This document shows, in pieces, positions 37,302-45,704 of a stretch of DNA of 64,000 nt. The notes under the pieces are model-generated. The model saw only the letters and a list, made by a program, of their open reading frames with translations. It was not told the origin of the DNA and searched no databases. Each line of letters starts with the position of its first letter. Within the stretch, counting starts at the first letter, position 1. The stretch lies in contig JAKLJX010000018.1 in assembly GCA_023150945.1 (NCBI GenBank), positions 62,001 through 126,000 of the forward strand. Direction: 5' to 3'. Position numbers and translations under genes: made by a program. Origin of the DNA: a bacterium (GTDB taxonomy: Bacteria; Zhuqueibacterota; Zhuqueibacteria; Zhuqueibacterales; Zhuqueibacteraceae).

Positions 37302-37577
37302 TTGAAGAAACCCTCCAAAAACGATACGCGCCGAATCGCCATTGCCATTCTGCACTATCTCCGTGACCATCCTCAGGCAAAGGACAGTGTCACCGGCATT
37401 GCCCAGTGGTGGGTGGGAGCGGAAAGGAATGCGGTGGAAGAGGCGCTGAAGGTCCTGCTGCGCGAGGGCGTTATGGTGAAGCGCCGCCATCTCTACCAGT
37501 TGGCTGCGGATCGCAGCGTGCCGCACGATCTCGATTTGCTCGAACAAGCCTTGCAGCAGCACGACAAAACGCGATAG
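37302..37577 (+). CDS. Small winged-helix-like protein of unknown function
   Basis: 91-residue protein starting KKPSKNDTRRIAIAILHYL. Three helices followed by LKVLLREGVMVKRRHLYQL look like a winged-helix fold (helices then a beta wing); the basic N-terminus would suit DNA binding. TTG 37302 is preferred because the sigma54-like promoter at 37220-37235 starts transcription after the more upstream in-frame codons. No family recognised. Placed between the CIS activator and the CIS ATPase, each downstream of its own promoter module, so a role in CIS regulation is a reasonable guess only. Confidence 0.55.
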   Translation: MKKPSKNDTRRIAIAILHYLRDHPQAKDSVTGIAQWWVGAERNAVEEALKVLLREGVMVKRRHLYQLAADRSVPHDLDLLEQALQQHDKTR

Positions 37578-37641
37578 CCCTGACTTGGGCGACGCCGAAG
37601 CGCCGGCCCTGATCTCCAACTGCATTCAGTGTCTGGGAAAC

Positions 37642-37659
37642 TGAGGCGTGCGCACCTCA
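37642..37659. promoter_or_regulatory. Candidate enhancer site (dyad 3) for the sigma-54 activator
   Basis: 18-bp dyad TGAGGCGTGCGCACCTCA. Its centre lies 106 bp before the GC element of the promoter at 37742-37757, nearly the same spacing as dyad 2 to the upstream promoter. Confidence 0.6.
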
Positions 37660-37741
37660 AGCTGGCGCCATCGCCGCGCAGCGGCGCAGAACGCGGGTTG
37701 CAAATTAAAGCAGTTACCGCGTTGCCGCAGCGTTGTTCCCG

Positions 37742-37757
37742 TTGGCGCAAATGTTGC
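37742..37757 (+). promoter_or_regulatory. Candidate sigma-54 promoter of the CIS operon
   Basis: TTGGCGCAAATGTTGC: GG (37744-37745), N10, GC (37756-37757), close to the consensus TGGCAC-N5-TTGC. Shares TTGGC...ATGTTGC with the element at 37220. Predicted start about 37769, 78 nt before the AAA+ gene. Confidence 0.6.
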
Positions 37758-37846
37758 GAGTGGTGAGGCTGCGTCTACGTCGTGCAAGTGGGAATCAAAT
37801 CCAACTCCGAGACAAGAGCTGTTGGGCGCATGCCTGAACCAGCATC

Positions 37847-40108
37847 ATGAATCCCTTTCATAAAAATTCCAGTACTGAGCAGCCGGCACCGCCATCATCT
37901 TTGAAACCGCCGGGGGCAGAGCCATACGAGAATGCCCATGCGCACTTGCTCGACGAGCTGCGCTGGCTCAACCGGCTGCTGCTGGCGCATTTGCTGCGTC
38001 TGCGCGCGGCGAATTTCTACGACCATGTGAAGGATTTCCGCGGCTGGTTCACCGCGGATGAAGAGATTGACGCCCTGTTTGCCGACGGTGTCTTCGAAAA
38101 GGAGGGCAACCGCGGCACCGCAAATCAGCAGAGCATAGCGGAGCTGGGCCGTCAGGCGCAACGCCTGCGCACGACAATCGCTGCTCGCGTTCGCGCCGGC
38201 GCCGCGCAACAGAATTTCCTGCCGCTGGTTCATCTCGCCAACTGCTTTCGTCTCGACGCGTTTGAGCAGCACAGCCTGCTGATTTGCCTGGCCCCGCAGC
38301 TTGATGCACGCTACGAAAAAATCTACGCCTACCTGCAAAACGATCTCACCAAAAAATCCGCCAGCATTGATTTGATTCTCGGCCTGCTCTGCACGGAAAT
38401 GGCCGAGCGGTTGGCGTGTTTGAGATACTTCCATCCCAGCGCGCCATTGCGGCATTTTGGTTTGGTGGAGAATGGCGACGCCGACCACGGCGGCTCGGCG
38501 GCGCAGCACTCGCTGCGGGCTTCGTTGCGTATCGTGCAGCATGCGCTCGGCAATGCCGTCCTCGACGAGCGCTTGGCCGGCGAGGCCCGGTTTCTGGCGC
38601 CATTGAGTTGGGAGAAAGTCGTCATCAACAGCGCGTTGCGACGGCAACTGCAGCGTCTGTTCAGCGCCACCGGCCAGGATTCTGCCACGAGGCGGATTCT
38701 CTATCTGCACGGCCGCCGCGGCCTCGGCAAGCAGACAATCGCGCGCGCGCTGTGCGGCGAAAATCACCTGCCACTACTGGCGGCGGATGTCAGGCCCTGG
38801 CTTGCCCACCCGGATACGTTTCAAGAAAAACTCCGCCTATTTCTGCGCGAAGGCCTGCTGCAGCCGTGTGCCGTTTTCATCGCGCATCTTGAAAGGCTCG
38901 AGCTGGCCGCGGAGGAGATGCCCTGGTTGCGCGAGAAATTCTTTCAGGAGATTGCCGAGTTGGGATGGACGCTGTTACTGTCCAGCGAAAATCCGCTGCC
39001 GGCCTCGTGGCCCAGTTTGCCCGAGGTTGTGCCGGTTGCAATCCCGGCGCCGGATTCCGCGGAGCAACAGGCGCTCTGGCGCTTGCATCTCAATGGCTTT
39101 GTCGAAGCCGGTGATTTGCAACCGCTGGAGGAATTGACCACGCGCTTCGATCTGAACGGCGGTCAGATTGCCGGCGCGGTGCAGCTCGCCACGCAGGCCG
39201 GCCGGTTGGCGAATCCCGCAGGCACGCCCATCACGTTGCGTGATTTGTTCCGCAGCAGCCGGATACAATCGCAGCCCAAACTCTCGGCATTGGCGCGCAA
39301 GATCGAACCGAAATATGCCTGGCAGGATCTCGTGCTGCCGGAAGATCAAATGCAGCAACTGCGCGAGATTGCCGATCAAGTGAAGTTCCGGCATGTGGTT
39401 TTGCACGATTGGGGCTTTGCCGGCAAACTGTCGCTGGGACGCGGCATCAATGCGTTGTTCGCCGGCCCCAGCGGCACCGGCAAGACCATGGCCGCCGAGG
39501 TGATCGCCAACGAACTCGGACTCGACTTGTACAAGATCGACCTCTCCGCCGTCGTGAGCAAGTACATCGGCGAAACCGAGAAGAATCTCAACCGCGTCTT
39601 CACCGAAGCCGAACACAGCAATGCGATTCTGTTTTTCGATGAAGCGGATGCTCTGCTGGGCAAGCGTTCGGAGGTGAAGGATGCCCACGACCGCTACGCC
39701 AACATCGAGATCGCGTATTTGTTGCAGAAGATGGAAGAGTATGAAGGCCTCGTCATCCTGGCCACCAATTTGAAGAAGAATATGGACGATGCCTTTGTGC
39801 GGCGGCTGCAGTTCGTGGTGGACTTGCCGTTCCCAGACGAGAAGTATCGCCACCGAATTTGGTCGGCCATCTTTCCGTCCAGCACGCCGCTGAGTGAAGA
39901 GATTGATTTCAAGCTGCTCGCTAAAAAACTGAAGATTACCGGCGGCAACATCAAAAACATCGGCCTGAAAGCCGCTTACTTGGCGGCCGCCGAGGGCGGA
40001 GCGGTGCGCATGCAGCACGTGGTGCGCGCCACCAAGCGGGAGTTCCAGAAGATGGGCAAGCTGTACGTGGAATCCGATTTCTATCGCGAAGGAAAGGTAC
40101 TGGATTGA
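37847..40108 (+). CDS. CIS-associated AAA+ ATPase (Afp15/Pvc15-like)
   Basis: 753-residue protein. The first 250 residues are helical. A first P-loop-like NTPase domain has a degenerate Walker A, LHGRRGLGKQT (near 290). The second, standard AAA domain has FAGPSGTGKTMAAEV (near 538), FFDEADALLGKRSEV (near 595) and ATNLKKNMDDAFVRRLQF. This double arrangement is found in ATPases encoded with extracellular contractile injection systems, where they are thought to act in particle assembly. It is not ClpV/TssH: no Clp N-domain or I-domain. It leads the structural operon; the next gene starts 1 bp after its stop. Confidence 0.88.
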   Translation: MNPFHKNSSTEQPAPPSSLKPPGAEPYENAHAHLLDELRWLNRLLLAHLLRLRAANFYDHVKDFRGWFTADEEIDALFADGVFEKEGNRGTANQQSIAELGRQAQRLRTTIAARVRAGAAQQNFLPLVHLANCFRLDAFEQHSLLICLAPQLDARYEKIYAYLQNDLTKKSASIDLILGLLCTEMAERLACLRYFHPSAPLRHFGLVENGDADHGGSAAQHSLRASLRIVQHALGNAVLDERLAGEARFLAPLSWEKVVINSALRRQLQRLFSATGQDSATRRILYLHGRRGLGKQTIARALCGENHLPLLAADVRPWLAHPDTFQEKLRLFLREGLLQPCAVFIAHLERLELAAEEMPWLREKFFQEIAELGWTLLLSSENPLPASWPSLPEVVPVAIPAPDSAEQQALWRLHLNGFVEAGDLQPLEELTTRFDLNGGQIAGAVQLATQAGRLANPAGTPITLRDLFRSSRIQSQPKLSALARKIEPKYAWQDLVLPEDQMQQLREIADQVKFRHVVLHDWGFAGKLSLGRGINALFAGPSGTGKTMAAEVIANELGLDLYKIDLSAVVSKYIGETEKNLNRVFTEAEHSNAILFFDEADALLGKRSEVKDAHDRYANIEIAYLLQKMEEYEGLVILATNLKKNMDDAFVRRLQFVVDLPFPDEKYRHRIWSAIFPSSTPLSEEIDFKLLAKKLKITGGNIKNIGLKAAYLAAAEGGAVRMQHVVRATKREFQKMGKLYVESDFYREGKVLD

Positions 40109-40109
40109 G

Positions 40110-40715
40110 ATGAGCGATTCCGCCATTGCCGCCGTGGGCTCGACTCTGATTGCCCTGCTGCGGCAGAACATGCTCGATTACGTGGCCGCGCCCGAACAAA
40201 TCGCGCTGGTGTCGCCCGCGGAGGCGGCCGGCCAGGACATTCGCTTGTCCCTGTTCCTCTATTCCGTGGTCGAGAATCCTTATTTGAAGAACGACAACCC
40301 CCGGCAGGTGAATGCAACCAGGTTGGTTTATCCGCCGCTGTCGCTGGATCTGTATTATCTGCTCACCACCTATCCGGCGGAGGGCATTCCAGACCTGACC
40401 GAGCGCATGCTGCAGGCCCATCGCATTTTGGGCCGCGCCATGCGGGTCTTCTATGATCACGGCAATCTCGCGGGTACCATTTTGCAGGGCGATTTGGCCG
40501 GCAGCGGCCTGGAGCTGCGCCTCACGCTCAACCCGATCACGGTTGAAGATCTCACCCGCATTTGGAGTGTCTTTCCGAACCGGGATTATCGCACCTCGGT
40601 GAGTTATCTCGTCACCCCCGCGCCGCTCGATTCGGAAAGAAGCGACAGCGCACAACGTGTGGTAGCGAAACAAGCGGACCATGATCACATGGTTCCGGCA
40701 CAGGAGAATCGCTGA
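40110..40715 (+). CDS. DUF4255 protein, Afp16/Pvc16-like tail terminator
   Basis: 201-residue protein of the DUF4255 family, the N-terminal domain of Pvc16-type proteins. In related particles this protein caps the tube and sheath and helps set tail length. Typical segments: AIAAVGSTLIALLRQNM near the start, DIRLSLFLYSVVENPYLKND, PPLSLDLYYLLTTYP and MLQAHRILGRAMRVFYDH. The ATG overlaps the spacing of the AAA+ stop and the following gene starts at the base after its stop (TGAATG), so this is a tightly coupled operon. Confidence 0.88.
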   Translation: MSDSAIAAVGSTLIALLRQNMLDYVAAPEQIALVSPAEAAGQDIRLSLFLYSVVENPYLKNDNPRQVNATRLVYPPLSLDLYYLLTTYPAEGIPDLTERMLQAHRILGRAMRVFYDHGNLAGTILQGDLAGSGLELRLTLNPITVEDLTRIWSVFPNRDYRTSVSYLVTPAPLDSERSDSAQRVVAKQADHDHMVPAQENR

Positions 40716-41381
40716 ATGGCGCTCCAACGGCCGTATGTCACCAACCGCTTCATCGCCTATGCCGGCGATCGTCTCACCACCACGCTTTCGCTTGCCGTGG
40801 CGGTGTTCGATGAATTCACGCTGGAAATGCCGGCCACCGGGATCGAAGTGGTGATCGAAGAGGGCAGAAACAGACGCGTGGCGGTGCGCAATCGCAGCGG
40901 CTATTTCTGCTTCAACAATCTGCTGCCGCAAACCTATACTGTGGCGGTGCGGCCGGATCCTGCGGCGGGCAACTGGTTTGTTGCGCAGACCCGGCAGATC
41001 ATCGTGCCGCGGCCGAATCACCTGCATCCGGTTGAAGAATTCATTCTCAAAACCACGCCCGCGTATCCCTTTCCGGCGCATGCCAATTTGATCAGAGGCA
41101 TGGTTGTCGTTAACCCGCAGGCCGTGCCGCTGGTTCCGATTATCGGCGCAATGGTGACGGCGGCGGCGGAGTTTCTCGATCCCAATCAGCCTCCGGCCAC
41201 GGTTACTGATCAAAACGGCGAATTTGCCCTGTTTCTGAGAGAAGTGGAACTGGAAGACGATGAGCCTTTTGTCAAAGAGATTACGCTCACCATTGCCAAA
41301 GGCGGCCAGCAAAAACCGATTCCGATCACCGACATGAAGGAAGGCACGACGGTCAATTTGCAGCGAATCAAATTTCCATGA
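40716..41381 (+). CDS. CIS-cluster protein with carboxypeptidase-regulatory-like domains
   Basis: 221 residues with two beta-sandwich segments. The first contains GYFCFNNLLPQTYTVAV and the second PATVTDQNGEFALFL, both typical of carboxypeptidase regulatory-like (CarboxypepD_reg) domains. Such proteins often follow the DUF4255 gene in eCIS loci. No signal peptide. Its position next to the cap gene suggests a structural or cap-associated role; this is inference. Confidence 0.7.
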   Translation: MALQRPYVTNRFIAYAGDRLTTTLSLAVAVFDEFTLEMPATGIEVVIEEGRNRRVAVRNRSGYFCFNNLLPQTYTVAVRPDPAAGNWFVAQTRQIIVPRPNHLHPVEEFILKTTPAYPFPAHANLIRGMVVVNPQAVPLVPIIGAMVTAAAEFLDPNQPPATVTDQNGEFALFLREVELEDDEPFVKEITLTIAKGGQQKPIPITDMKEGTTVNLQRIKFP

Positions 41382-41465
41382 TCATACTGACAAGTCAAAA
41401 TCCCGGGGCGGCGCAAACGCTCACGGAAACAGTCAACCCGTATTGAGGCAATCAAGGAGGTAAAG

Positions 41466-42305
41466 ATGTCAACCCTGAGCGGGGCACCAGTGCAAGGGCA
41501 AACCGTGCCGGAGAACGGCGGCAGCGCTGCCGCACAAGCACAAACGCCCGAGGAAAAACGCAGTGAGTTGGAGCGCAATCTGACCAAGCTCGACAAAGAT
41601 TTGCAGCGGCTGAATCAGCTCAACAAAACCTGGAAGGATGACTTCACCACGATCGACAAGCTCATCAAAGACCTGGAGAAGATTCTCGACGCCTACGAGA
41701 AGGCACAGCCGAAGCTGTCCGATGATTGGAGTGCGCGCGACAGCTACGCGCGCATCCAGGAGCCGATGCTGAAAGAGGCGGTGAAAGGGAAAGAGGGCGA
41801 GATTGACGGCATCGTCACGAAATGGAATAACGCCGAAGTAGAATGCCAAAAGGAGCTCGAAACAGCCAAGAAAGCCAGGGATGAAGCCGACCAAGCGCTG
41901 GCAGAGGCACAAGAGAATCTCGCGGCCGCCACCCAGGCCTTCGAGAACACCAAGCTGCATCAGAAGCGCATTGAAGATGATCTGAAAAAACTGGCGGATC
42001 TGCAAAAGCAAATTGAAAAAGAGGAGGAAGGGGGGAAATACGCGGTGATGTATTACTTGCTGCAGGAGTACATCGCCATCAAGAACAACAGCAAGGTGCC
42101 GGTCGAAACGAGCCGGGAAAAGCTCGAGCAGGAGTTGGTCGCCAAGTGGCAGGCGATGGACACGGCGCTGCGGGTGATGCGCTTCAAAGAGAAACAGCAG
42201 AAGGAAGCCGCGGAAAAATACGACAACAAGAAAAAGGAATGCGAGCAGCTTTCCGCCGGCAAGCGCGCCAACATTCTCGCGGATCTTGCGAAGATTGCAT
42301 TCTAA
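41466..42305 (+). CDS. Coiled-coil protein of the CIS cluster
   Basis: 279 residues, strongly charged and mostly helical with long heptad-like stretches (residues about 30-190 and 210-279; for example KELETAKKARDEADQALAEA). AAGGAGG stands 7 nt before ATG 41466, an unusually strong ribosome site that fits high expression of the sheath operon. It could be a scaffold or a short tape-measure-like protein, but at 279 residues it is small for the latter. No family recognised. Confidence 0.6.
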   Translation: MSTLSGAPVQGQTVPENGGSAAAQAQTPEEKRSELERNLTKLDKDLQRLNQLNKTWKDDFTTIDKLIKDLEKILDAYEKAQPKLSDDWSARDSYARIQEPMLKEAVKGKEGEIDGIVTKWNNAEVECQKELETAKKARDEADQALAEAQENLAAATQAFENTKLHQKRIEDDLKKLADLQKQIEKEEEGGKYAVMYYLLQEYIAIKNNSKVPVETSREKLEQELVAKWQAMDTALRVMRFKEKQQKEAAEKYDNKKKECEQLSAGKRANILADLAKIAF

Positions 42306-42347
42306 ACAGCCTTTCCAACGAAAAGATGAACGAGAGGAGAATTCATC

Positions 42348-43922
42348 ATGCCAGAATACTTATCCCCAGGTGTATACGTCGAAGAGTTCGAGATCGGCGC
42401 CAAGCCGATCGAAGGCGTCAGCACCAGTACTGCGGGCCTTCTGGGCAAAACGCTGCGCGGACCTTTGATGCCGCGGTTCATCAACGGCTTCGAGCAATTC
42501 AAGCGTATCTATGGGAGCTACCTTTCCGACTCCTATCTGGCCTATGGCGTCGACGGCTTCTTCACCAACGGCGGCCAGCGCTGTTTTGTCGGCCGCATTG
42601 CCGCTGATGACGCTGTGGCCGCCAATGCCGTACATGACACGATCCTGATCGAGGCGATTGGTCCCGGGGATTGGGGCAATCGCATTGCCATCAAAGTCGG
42701 ACCCGGCAGCCTGCAGGACGAAACCCAGCCCGAACCTTGGGGCAAAATCAAATTGACCGTGATGTATTGGGATCAACCTCCACCGACACCATTGGTGGAC
42801 CCCACCGATCCTTTGAACGCCATCAACCCCAATCGCCGGGAGCCGACCCTGCTGGAGGTGTATGATAATCTCTCCGCTGACCGGACCTCTCCGGATTACT
42901 ATGAGACCCGAGTGAATCCGCAATCCAATCTGATTCGCTTGACGCGTCAGGCGGACAACAACCCGTCGCAATTGACTCTCTCTCTGTTTCCCGATCTGGG
43001 CGGCGTAGCCGGCGCGGAAGGGTCGGCACTCGATTTGGCTGACTACCAGGGTCGAACCCTGCCAGCGCTGCCGGATGGCACTATCAATCGAACCGGCCTG
43101 TTGGGATTCCGGGAAATCGACGAGATCTCAATCGTCGTCATCCCGGATCATCATCGCGTGCCCGCCTTGACCGGCGCCATTGTCACACATTGCACGCAAA
43201 TGGCTGACCGTTTTGCCGTGCTGCATTCCAACGATGCAACCGACACTTTGAACAACATCAACAATCTGCGGCCGCCGCAGGATACCACCTATGCGGCATT
43301 TTATTTCCCCTGGATCAAAATCTTCGATCCCAGAACGAATCAGGACTATCTCATCCCGCCTTCCGGGCATGTGGCCGGTATCTACGCCAAAACCGATGTC
43401 GAACGCGGCGTGCACAAGGCGCCGGCCAACTACGTCGTGCAAGGCGCGACGGCCCTGCAATTCCAGATCACCAAAGGCGAGCAGGATCTGCTGAACCCGC
43501 GCGGCGTGAATTGCCTGCGCGTGTTTCCGGGGAGAGGGCTGCGCGTCTGGGGTGCCCGCACGTGTTCGACCAACACGCTGTGGAAGTACATCAACGTGCG
43601 CCGTCTGTTCCTGTTTTTGGAGGAATCCATCGACGAAGGCACGCAGTGGGTCGTGTTCGAGCCCAACAACGAGCGGCTGTGGGCGCGCGTGCGGCAGACC
43701 ATCACCCAGTTCCTCACCACGGTGTGGCGGGACGGCGCGCTAATGGGACTGACCCCCGAAGAAGCCTTTTTCGTGAAATGTGACCGCACCACCATGACCC
43801 AGGACGACATCGACAATGGCCGGTTGATTTGCATCATCGGCGTGGCACCGGTGAAGCCCGCGGAATTCGTCATCTTCCGCATCACGCAATTCGCCGGCGG
43901 CTCCGAAGTCGCCGAGGTCTGA
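42348..43922 (+). CDS. CIS tail sheath protein
   Basis: 524-residue contractile sheath protein. The N-terminus YLSPGVYVEEFEIGAKPIEG is the universal sheath start that forms the linker to neighbouring subunits. The conserved C-terminal core includes ANYVVQGATALQFQITKGEQ, NCLRVFPGRGLRVWGARTC, INVRRLFLFLEESIDEGTQW and the final strand EFVIFRITQFA. A more variable outer domain fills residues about 90-290. Only one sheath gene is present, unlike Afp/PVC with three. ATG 42348 follows GAGAGGAG. Confidence 0.96.
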   Translation: MPEYLSPGVYVEEFEIGAKPIEGVSTSTAGLLGKTLRGPLMPRFINGFEQFKRIYGSYLSDSYLAYGVDGFFTNGGQRCFVGRIAADDAVAANAVHDTILIEAIGPGDWGNRIAIKVGPGSLQDETQPEPWGKIKLTVMYWDQPPPTPLVDPTDPLNAINPNRREPTLLEVYDNLSADRTSPDYYETRVNPQSNLIRLTRQADNNPSQLTLSLFPDLGGVAGAEGSALDLADYQGRTLPALPDGTINRTGLLGFREIDEISIVVIPDHHRVPALTGAIVTHCTQMADRFAVLHSNDATDTLNNINNLRPPQDTTYAAFYFPWIKIFDPRTNQDYLIPPSGHVAGIYAKTDVERGVHKAPANYVVQGATALQFQITKGEQDLLNPRGVNCLRVFPGRGLRVWGARTCSTNTLWKYINVRRLFLFLEESIDEGTQWVVFEPNNERLWARVRQTITQFLTTVWRDGALMGLTPEEAFFVKCDRTTMTQDDIDNGRLICIIGVAPVKPAEFVIFRITQFAGGSEVAEV

Positions 43923-44029
43923 GAGACAATGCGAGCCTGGCCTCCACCGCAACCCCTGCGCTGGAGCACGGTGCTCCCGCAACTGTGCTGGTTCTCAACT
44001 GCTGTACATGATTCAGGAGATTCGATCCC

Positions 44030-44458
44030 ATGGCAAGAAATGATCCCTATCGCAATTTTCGTTTTCGCCTCGAGATTGACGGCATCGATCAAGCCGGTTT
44101 CAGCGAGGCCAGCGGCTTCGACATCACCGTCGATCCCATCGACTATCGCGAAGGCGCCGATCCGACCCACGTGCGCAAGCTCCCCGGCCTCACCAAGTTC
44201 GGCAACGTGACGTTGAAGTGGGGCGTGACCGATTCCATGGCCTTGCATGACTGGCACCGCCAGATCGTGAACGGCGACATTCAGAGAAAGAATCTCGCCA
44301 TCGTGGTGCAGGGCGAAGACGGGAGCGACAAGGCCCGCTGGAACATCGTGGAGGGCTGGCCGACCAAGTACACGCCCACCACGTTGAATGCCAAAGGCAA
44401 CGAGGTGGCGATCGAGACGCTGGAAATCTGCAATGAAGGCGTCATTCGCGTGAGTTGA
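44030..44458 (+). CDS. CIS inner tube protein (first copy)
   Basis: 142-residue gp19/Hcp-like tube protein of the T4-like family: DPYRNFRFRLEIDGIDQAGF, FSEASGF, then DYREGADPTHVRKLPGLTKF, LKWGVTDSMALHDWH and the closing strand EVAIETLEICNEGVIR. Stacked rings of this protein form the needle inside the sheath. Placed right after the sheath, as in other eCIS. A palindromic element follows at 44509-44640. Confidence 0.95.
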   Translation: MARNDPYRNFRFRLEIDGIDQAGFSEASGFDITVDPIDYREGADPTHVRKLPGLTKFGNVTLKWGVTDSMALHDWHRQIVNGDIQRKNLAIVVQGEDGSDKARWNIVEGWPTKYTPTTLNAKGNEVAIETLEICNEGVIRVS

Positions 44459-44508
44459 TGCGCCGGCAATGACACCGGGCTGCTTTGTCAAGGGCAGGCT
44501 AGTACACG

Positions 44509-44640
44509 GTTACCTTGAAAAATGTATCCACCATCATTGTCATCCTGCAAGGATCTTGTGCAGATTTGAGCGCGGCGCCAAGTACTCCACAAGACTCCTT
44601 CTGAATGACGTTCGGTTTCACTCTTACAAATCAAGGTAAC
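44509..44640. repeat. Palindromic intergenic element, copy A
   Basis: 132-bp element bounded by inverted GTTACCTTG (44509-44517) and CAAGGTAAC (44632-44640). Inside, TGTCATCCTGCAAGGATC (from 44538) faces an imperfect inverse copy (CACAAG...CTGAATGACG, 44588-44610). Related copies lie at 46915 and 49550. Its size, terminal inverted repeats and lack of coding suggest a MITE-like or REP-like unit; the folded RNA could also tune operon expression. Confidence 0.65.
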
Positions 44641-44704
44641 AAAGCACCAGGCGCCGCACTGCTGCCGGCGCGGGCGCCAACTCTTGTTGGAGGATGATGA
44701 CATC

Positions 44705-45073
44705 ATGGCTTTTCAAACCGAGATCAAATTCACGCTGCCCAAGGGCTATCTCGATGAGCATGGCACACTGCACAAAGAGGGCGTGATGCGGCTGGCCACC
44801 GCCGGTGACGAGATTCTGCCGATGCGCGATCCGCGCGTGCAGTCCAATCCCGCCTATTTGACGGTGATTGTGCTCGCGCGTGTGATCACCAAACTCGGCA
44901 GCATTACCGATCTCAATCCCGGCCTGATCGAGAAGCTCTATGCTGCCGATCTCTCTTACCTGCAGGCACTTTATGAGAAGGTGAATGGCGACGGCAAAAC
45001 CGGCATCACCGCCTGCTGCCCGAAATGCGAGCACAGGTTCGAGGTGGAGATGACCGGCCTGGGGGAAGCATAA
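44705..45073 (+). CDS. Small CIS protein with zinc-finger-like motif, possible tail assembly chaperone
   Basis: 122 residues: FQTEIKFTLPKGYLDEHGTL, then GVMRLATAGDEILPMRDPRV, ending with CCPKCEHRFEVEM, a half zinc ribbon. Similar small proteins sit between the two tube genes in eCIS clusters. Position and composition resemble tail assembly chaperones, but this is inference. GGAGG precedes ATG 44705. The next gene overlaps its end by 49 bp in the -1 frame. Confidence 0.7.
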   Translation: MAFQTEIKFTLPKGYLDEHGTLHKEGVMRLATAGDEILPMRDPRVQSNPAYLTVIVLARVITKLGSITDLNPGLIEKLYAADLSYLQALYEKVNGDGKTGITACCPKCEHRFEVEMTGLGEA

Positions 45074-45249
45074 CCGGCTATCCCCTCGACCGCCTCTACG
45101 AGGAGATGGCCTTTGTCGCCTACCACTTTCATTGGTCTCATGAGGAAATCATGAGCCTCGAGCACCACGAGAGGCGGCGCTGGTGCGAGCGGATCTCGAA
45201 GATCAACCGCGAGCTGAACAATGAACCGCAGAATGTGTTCGAAACGTAG
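45025..45249 (+). CDS. DUF6760-like small CIS protein
   Basis: 74 residues from ATG 45025, which lies inside the preceding gene. The conserved part begins YPLDRLYEEMAFVAYHFHWS and continues EIMSLEHHERRRWCERISKI, matching the short DUF6760-like proteins found in eCIS loci. The N-terminal 17 residues read through the overlap look unlike a protein, and no ribosome site is seen before 45025, so translation may instead come from a -1 frameshift of the preceding gene or coupled initiation. Confidence 0.7.
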   Translation: MRAQVRGGDDRPGGSITGYPLDRLYEEMAFVAYHFHWSHEEIMSLEHHERRRWCERISKINRELNNEPQNVFET

Positions 45250-45263
45250 TTGGGAGCCGGCTC

Positions 45264-45692
45264 ATGGCGCGCCCGTCTGACCCTTATGCCGTTTTCCGGT
45301 TCGTGGTGCTGATCGAAGGCATCGAAGCCGGCGGCTTCTCCGAGGCCACCGGGCTGCAGGCGGAAACCGAAGTTGAAGACTATCGCGAAGGCGGAGTCAA
45401 TCTCTTCCTGCACAAATTCGTCAAGACCACGAAATACGGCAACCTCACGCTGAAGCGGGGCATTACCGACGCCGAGCAACTCTGGCGCTGGCACCAGGAG
45501 GTGGTGCGCGGCAAGATCGACCGCCGGGACATCACCGTGGTGTTACGCGATCAGCAGGGCAATGACAAATGGCGCTGGGTGTTCAGCGAGGCTTTTCCGG
45601 TGAAGTGGTCGAACGCCGACCTCAATGCCGCCGGCAACAACATCGCGGTCGAAAGTGTGGAATTCGTTCATCGCGGCATTCGCAAGGGATAG
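45264..45692 (+). CDS. CIS inner tube protein (second copy, tube initiator-like)
   Basis: 142-residue gp19-like tube paralogue: SDPYAVFRFVVLIEGIEAGG, EDYREGGVNLFLHKF, LKRGITDAEQLWRWH and NIAVESVEFVHRGIRKG. In related systems the second tube protein (Afp5-like) forms the first ring on the baseplate. ATG 45264 follows GGGAGCC. About a third of positions match the copy at 44030. Confidence 0.93.
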   Translation: MARPSDPYAVFRFVVLIEGIEAGGFSEATGLQAETEVEDYREGGVNLFLHKFVKTTKYGNLTLKRGITDAEQLWRWHQEVVRGKIDRRDITVVLRDQQGNDKWRWVFSEAFPVKWSNADLNAAGNNIAVESVEFVHRGIRKG

Positions 45693-45704
45693 GATTCTGC
45701 AACG

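Noticed and set aside
41401-41440. GG-N10-GC match before the coiled-coil gene
   Set aside because: Only the bare GG and GC spacing fits; the TGG and TTGC context is missing and no TGAGGC/CCTCA dyad lies upstream.
41466-42305. Coiled-coil protein as the tape measure
   Set aside because: At 279 residues a fully helical tape would span only about 40 nm, short for an eCIS tail, and it lies before the sheath rather than at the usual later position; kept as an unassigned coiled-coil protein.
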